Assembly: GCA_937927885.1 (NCBI GenBank)
Contig: CALEZJ010000270.1
Location: 1-10,814 of the forward strand
Origin: an uncultured Paracoccaceae bacterium
GTDB lineage: Bacteria > Pseudomonadota > Alphaproteobacteria > Rhodobacterales > Rhodobacteraceae
Direction of reading: 5' to 3'
Length of the DNA stretch: 10,814 bases
Part shown: piece after piece, positions 7,320 through 10,814 of the stretch
Layout of the letters: each line of letters begins with the position of its first letter
Position numbering within the stretch: the stretch's first letter is position 1
Notes under the pieces: model-generated
What the model was told of the DNA's origin: nothing
What the model saw: only the letters and a program-made list of their open reading frames with translations
Database searches by the model: none
Program-made: the position numbers and the translations under genes

Positions 7320-8390
7320 ATGCCCGCCGACCTTCGCGCCTGTGGTGCCCTGATCGACGCGATGCCCGACCCGGCGCTGCTGGTCTCGGCCGAGCGTCGC
7401 ATCCTGCTGGCCAATCCCGCCGCGCGCGAATTGTTCGCGGCACCGCTGGTCGGGGCGCTGGCGACCGCCTGCCTGCGCCAGCCCGAATCGGTGGCGGCGC
7501 TGGATCGGGCGCTTGCGGCGCTGGCGGCGGGGCAGCCGACTTCGGTGCCCTTCGAGGCGCGGATGGTGCAGACGACCTCGACGCGCGAGATCGCCTTGCG
7601 GGTCCTGGCCAGCCCCCTGGCGCCGACGTTGGGCCAGCCCGCCGTTCTGGTCACCCTGCGCGACATCGGTCAGCTTGAGGATGCCGAACAGCAGCGGCGC
7701 GATTTCGTTGCCAACGTCAGCCACGAGATGCGTTCGCCCCTGACGGTGCTGTCGGGCTTCATCGAGACGCTTCAGGGCCCGGCCAAGGGTGACGCGGCGG
7801 CGACGGCGCAATTCCTGTCAATCATGCAGCGCGAGGCCGAGCGGATGACGCGGCTGGTTGCCGATCTGCTGTCGCTTTCACGCGTGGAGTCCGAGGAAAA
7901 GGTCCGGCCGCGCGGGCTGGTGTCCTTGAGCGAGGTAGTGGCGGCGACACTGGCGGCGCTGCGCCCGCAGATCGAGGAGGCCGGGCTGCGCGTCGATCTG
8001 GCTGACAGGTCGGGCGGGGTGATGATCCCCGGTGACCGCGACCAATTGGTGCAGGTGCTGCACAATCTGGTGGAGAACGCTCTGAAATACGGCGCCTCGG
8101 GCGGGCGCATCGAGATCACGCTGGATCCGGCCGAACGCTCGCCCGGCATCGCCGGGCCGGCCATCGTGGTCACGGTGCGCGATTTCGGCGAGGGGATCGA
8201 CGCCTTGCACCTGCCGCGGCTGACCGAACGGTTCTACCGCGTCGACGGGCACCGCTCGCGCGCGATGGGGGGAACCGGGCTGGGGCTGGCCATCGTCAAG
8301 CACATCATCAACCGCCATCGCGGACGTCTGGGCATCCGGTCCGGGCGCGGGCAGGGCAGCAGTTTCACCGTCGCCCTGCCGGTCGCCTGA
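7320..8390 (+). CDS. phoR: Phosphate regulon sensor histidine kinase PhoR
   Basis: Autophosphorylates and passes phosphate to PhoB when phosphate is scarce. From ATG 7320 it has 356 residues: a PAS-like domain (about 10-118), HisKA with His135 (NVSHEMRSPL), N box Asn253 (LVENALKYG), G1 (Asp288, Gly290, Gly292), F box (ERFYRVD) and G2 GGTGLGLAIV (317-326). No N-terminal transmembrane helix is visible, unlike E. coli PhoR, so membrane attachment would need a partner. ATGs at 7302 and 7308 are also in frame. The predicted transcription start near 7302 would make the first leaderless, whereas 7320 has GGA 7 bases ahead, so I prefer 7320 with moderate certainty. Assignment as PhoR rather than another kinase rests on phoU and phoB being next door and on the Pho box. 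Confidence 0.92.
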   Translation: MPADLRACGALIDAMPDPALLVSAERRILLANPAARELFAAPLVGALATACLRQPESVAALDRALAALAAGQPTSVPFEARMVQTTSTREIALRVLASPLAPTLGQPAVLVTLRDIGQLEDAEQQRRDFVANVSHEMRSPLTVLSGFIETLQGPAKGDAAATAQFLSIMQREAERMTRLVADLLSLSRVESEEKVRPRGLVSLSEVVAATLAALRPQIEEAGLRVDLADRSGGVMIPGDRDQLVQVLHNLVENALKYGASGGRIEITLDPAERSPGIAGPAIVVTVRDFGEGIDALHLPRLTERFYRVDGHRSRAMGGTGLGLAIVKHIINRHRGRLGIRSGRGQGSSFTVALPVA

Positions 8391-8402
8391 GCATCCGCCC
8401 GG

Positions 8403-8420
8403 GCGTCACCAAACTGTCAT
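8403..8420 (+). promoter_or_regulatory. Pho box upstream of phoU
   Basis: GCGTCAC (8403-8409), spacer CAAA, and CTGTCAT (8414-8420) give two half-sites with an 11-bp period; the second is a perfect consensus and the first has two mismatches. Nine bases further is CTAGCGT (8430-8436), which resembles the -10 candidate before phoR. It lies in the 71-base gap between phoR and phoU, so phoU-phoB probably has its own PhoB-dependent promoter in addition to read-through from phoR. Confidence 0.78.
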
Positions 8421-8461
8421 ATGAACGCGCTAGCGTCGCGCCAATCCACGAAGAGGCCTCC

Positions 8462-9184
8462 ATGACCCCCCGCATGCATATCGACCAGAGTTTCGATGCC
8501 GACCTCGACCGCATCCGCGAGGCGATCCTCGCCATGGGGGGGCGCGTCGAGGAGGCGATCACGCTGGCGGCCCGCGCGCTCGACGAGCGCGACGAGGACG
8601 CGGCGCAGGCGGTCATTCGGGGTGACAAGGCGATTGACGCGCTGGAGGAAGAGATCGACCATCAGGTGGTGCGGCTTCTGGCGCTGCGCCAACCGCAGGC
8701 GACCGACCTGCGCACGGTGGTGGCGGTGATGAAGATGGCCGCCGATCTGGAGCGGCTGGGCGATTACGCCAAGAACATGGCCAAGCGCGTGCCGGTCCTG
8801 TCCTCGGGCGCGCAGATCGAGGGCGCGGCCGCCGCGATCCGGCGCCAGTCGCGGCAGGTGGGGCAGATGCTGAAGGACACGCTGGATGCCTTTGCCCACC
8901 TCGACGTGCCGCTGGCCGAGGATGTGATTGCCCGCGACATCGAGGTCGATCACATGACCAATGCCCTGTTTCGGGAATTCATCACCCACATGATGGAGGA
9001 CCCGCGCAACATCACGGCCTGCCTGCATTACACCTTCATCGCCAAGAACGTCGAACGCATGGGCGATCTGGTGACCGGCACGGCGGAACAGGTGGTGTTC
9101 CTGGCCACCGGTCAGCGACCGGGCGAGCGGGTCAAGGGCGAGTCCACCGCCTCGATGGGGCTGGCGGACGAGGGCGGGCGATGA
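8462..9184 (+). CDS. phoU: Phosphate signalling protein PhoU
   Basis: A cytoplasmic helical protein that links the PstSCAB transporter to PhoR and keeps the regulon off when phosphate is plentiful. The 240 residues form two PhoU repeats, each with the metal-binding E-x3-D motif: Glu97/Asp101 (DLERLGDYAKN) and Glu198/Asp202 (NVERMGDLVTG). The second motif departs from the usual GDHATNIAE wording (Leu and Gly where His and Asn are common). The ribosome site AAGAGG lies at 8451-8456. A polar tail after about 218 looks disordered. The gene overlaps phoB by four bases (ATGA), so the two are coupled. Transporter genes normally adjacent to phoU are absent from this window. Confidence 0.95.
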   Translation: MTPRMHIDQSFDADLDRIREAILAMGGRVEEAITLAARALDERDEDAAQAVIRGDKAIDALEEEIDHQVVRLLALRQPQATDLRTVVAVMKMAADLERLGDYAKNMAKRVPVLSSGAQIEGAAAAIRRQSRQVGQMLKDTLDAFAHLDVPLAEDVIARDIEVDHMTNALFREFITHMMEDPRNITACLHYTFIAKNVERMGDLVTGTAEQVVFLATGQRPGERVKGESTASMGLADEGGR

Positions 9185-9873
9185 GCGAGCGCGACACGCC
9201 GCTGGTGCTGGTGGTCGATGACGAACCGGCCCAGCGCGCGCTTCTCGGCTATAACCTCGAAGCGGCCGGGTTTCGGGTTCTGACGGCCTCGGACGGCGAA
9301 GAGGCCCTGCTGCTGGTGGCCGAGGAAGCGCCCGATGTGATCCTGCTGGACTGGATGCTGCCAAAGGTGTCGGGGATCGAGGTCTGTCGCCAGTTGAAGG
9401 CGTCGAAGGGCGGTCAGGATGCCGCGATCCTGATGGTCTCGGCCCGTTCGGACGAAAGCGACCGGGTGCGCGGGCTGGAAACCGGGGCGGACGACTATAT
9501 CACCAAGCCCTATTCGGTCAGCGAATTGCTGGCGCGGGTGCGTGCCAACCTGCGCCGGGTGCGCCCGGTGCGGGCGGGGCAGGTGCTGGAAGTGGGGGAT
9601 CTCAGGCTCGACGGTGAAACGCACCGCGTCTCGCGCGGGGGGGTGTCGCTGCATCTGGGGCCGACCGAGTTTCGCCTGCTGTCGGCCCTGATGGAAAAAC
9701 CCGGTCGGGTCTGGACGCGCGAGGCCTTGCTGGACCGGGTCTGGGGGCGTGACATCTATGTCGATACGCGCACGGTGGATGTGCATGTAGGCCGGTTGCG
9801 CAAGGCGCTGATGGCGCCCGGGGGCGAGGACCCGATCCGCACCGTGCGCGGGGCGGGCTACGCGCTGGATTGA
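9181..9873 (+). CDS. phoB: Phosphate regulon response regulator PhoB
   Basis: OmpR-family transcription factor that binds Pho boxes once phosphorylated by PhoR. The 230 residues comprise a receiver domain (about 7-122) with acidic Asp13-Asp14, phosphoacceptor Asp57 (LLDWMLP), Ser87 (VSAR) and Lys109 (YITKPYS), followed by a winged-helix effector domain (about 135-229) with LGPTEFRLL and the recognition-helix region RTVDVHVGRLRKAL, ending in the typical RTVRGAGYALD. GAGGG lies 6 bases before ATG, inside the end of phoU. Two Pho boxes in this window (7262-7279, 8403-8420) would be its targets, giving positive autoregulation. Name and role are secure from the full family layout and neighbours. 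Confidence 0.97.
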   Translation: MSERDTPLVLVVDDEPAQRALLGYNLEAAGFRVLTASDGEEALLLVAEEAPDVILLDWMLPKVSGIEVCRQLKASKGGQDAAILMVSARSDESDRVRGLETGADDYITKPYSVSELLARVRANLRRVRPVRAGQVLEVGDLRLDGETHRVSRGGVSLHLGPTEFRLLSALMEKPGRVWTREALLDRVWGRDIYVDTRTVDVHVGRLRKALMAPGGEDPIRTVRGAGYALD

Positions 9874-9923
9874 CTTTTCCTGCCCTCGCGGCGCCAATCG
9901 CGCCCAACCGGAAGGGGGCAACC

Positions 9924-10814
9924 ATGACCAACACAACCACCGCCGCGCAAGGCTATGTGCCCGATCCTCGCAACGAGGACGTGCTGGTCTGGGTCAATGG
10001 CGCGCTGGTGCCAAAGGCCCAGGCGACCGTCAGCGTCTTCGACGCGGGATTCGGGTTCGGGGATGGCGTGTGGGAGGGGCTCAGGCTGGTGCGCGGGCGA
10101 ATCCTGCAGCGCGAGGCGCATCTGGACCGGCTGTTCGAGGGCGCGCGGTCGATTGCCATCGACATCCCGCAGGGTCGGGCGGGGATCAACGCCGCGATCG
10201 ACGGCGTACTGGCGGCGAACGGGATGCAGGACGGCGCGCACCTGCGCCTGATGGTGACGCGGGGGATCAAGGCGACGGCCAATCAGGACCCGCGGTTCAT
10301 TCTGGCCGGACCCACCGTGGTGATCACCGCAGAATACAAGACCCCGCGACCCGAAGCCAGGGCAAGGGGGCTGAGCCTGTTCACCTCGACCTTCCGCACC
10401 TCGGGGCCGGATGTGTTCGACCTGCATCTGAATTCCCACAGCCGCCTGAACCTGATCCAGGCGTTGATCCAGGCGATCAACGCGGGCGCCGACGAGGCGC
10501 TGATGCTGGATCCGCGCGGCTTCGTCGCCTCGTGCAATTCGACGAATTTCTTTGTCGTGCGCGGGGATGAGGTCTGGACCTCGACCGGGGCGTTTTCGTT
10601 CCGCGGTATCACCCAGCGCGCGGTGATCGAGGCCTGCCGGGCCTCGGGGATCACGGTGCGCGAGGCCGATTTCACGCTGGCGCAGGTCTATTCGGCGGAC
10701 GAGGCCTTTGTCACCGGGACTTTGGGCGGGGTGACGCCGGTGTGCCGGATCGACGGGCGGGTGATTGGCGCGGGTGTGCCGGGGCCGATGGTGGCGCGCA
10801 TCCGGGGGCTTTAC
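9924..10814 (+). CDS. Class IV aminotransferase homologue lacking the cofactor lysine (3' end outside window)
   Basis: Fold type IV PLP enzyme relative (branched-chain, D-amino-acid transaminase and aminodeoxychorismate lyase family). 297 codons are in the window with no stop; the family is about 290-310 long, so little is missing. Family signatures are clear: FDAGFGFGDGVWEGLRL (39-55), HLDRL with phosphate-binding Arg69, GADEALMLD (188-196), CNSTNFFVV (204-212), GITQRAVIEA (228-237) and VTGTLGGVTPV (263-273). Lysines occur only at 31, 116 and 139. The segment that should hold the Schiff-base lysine reads DLHLNSHSRLN (166-176), and the Glu that normally contacts the PLP ring nitrogen is Ser203. 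It may be a non-standard or non-PLP protein. The ribosome site GGAAGGGGG (9910-9918) is strong. It follows phoB by 50 bases, and no functional link is evident. Confidence 0.87.
   Translation, partial: MTNTTTAAQGYVPDPRNEDVLVWVNGALVPKAQATVSVFDAGFGFGDGVWEGLRLVRGRILQREAHLDRLFEGARSIAIDIPQGRAGINAAIDGVLAANGMQDGAHLRLMVTRGIKATANQDPRFILAGPTVVITAEYKTPRPEARARGLSLFTSTFRTSGPDVFDLHLNSHSRLNLIQALIQAINAGADEALMLDPRGFVASCNSTNFFVVRGDEVWTSTGAFSFRGITQRAVIEACRASGITVREADFTLAQVYSADEAFVTGTLGGVTPVCRIDGRVIGAGVPGPMVARIRGLY

Noticed and set aside
8417..9364. 315-codon open frame on the minus strand opposite phoU and the start of phoB
   Set aside because: A shadow of phoU and phoB; no domain and no ribosome site of note.
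9890..9904. GGCGC-CAATC-GCGCC hairpin after phoB
   Set aside because: Only 5 bp of stem with no T tract; such stems are common by chance at this GC content.

Overview
The window is GC-rich, tightly packed chromosomal DNA. Protein sequences and gene order (aroB-aroK facing away from a small membrane protein, a secreted protein and a Xer recombinase; a PhoR-PhoU-PhoB block) suggest an alphaproteobacterium of the Rhodobacteraceae type. This placement rests on the look of the proteins and was not tested by a search. I see no tRNA, rRNA, insertion sequence, prophage or CRISPR array.

Left part (1-2503): the 3' portion of thyX (flavin-dependent thymidylate synthase) runs rightward and converges on aroB. 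A perfect 7-bp hairpin lies in the short gap between them. aroK and aroB form a leftward shikimate-pathway operon (shikimate kinase, then 3-dehydroquinate synthase).

Middle part (2504-7160): a 174-base divergent gap separates aroK from a rightward group. This begins with a 55-residue single-pass membrane protein, followed by a 533-residue exported protein of unknown function and a XerD-type tyrosine recombinase with all six catalytic residues. The three are almost contiguous, with a ribosome site abutting a stop codon and a TGATG overlap. After 104 bases come an HpcH/HpaI-type aldolase and, 5 bases later, an endonuclease/exonuclease/phosphatase (EEP) fold protein.

Right part (7161-10814): a phosphate-control block phoR-phoU-phoB. 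Each of the two upstream gaps (before phoR and before phoU) carries a Pho box, followed 9-10 bases later by the same CTAGC core, so the block probably regulates itself. The pstSCAB transporter genes that usually accompany phoU are not here. PhoR has a PAS-like region but no visible membrane segment. The last gene, cut by the window edge, is a class IV (BCAT/D-amino-acid transaminase fold) aminotransferase homologue. It has no lysine after residue 139 and has Ser where the cofactor-binding Glu normally lies.

Most of the window is housekeeping. The points most worth a second look are the lysine-less aminotransferase homologue, the compact Pho block with its paired promoters, and the membrane/secreted protein pair next to xerD.
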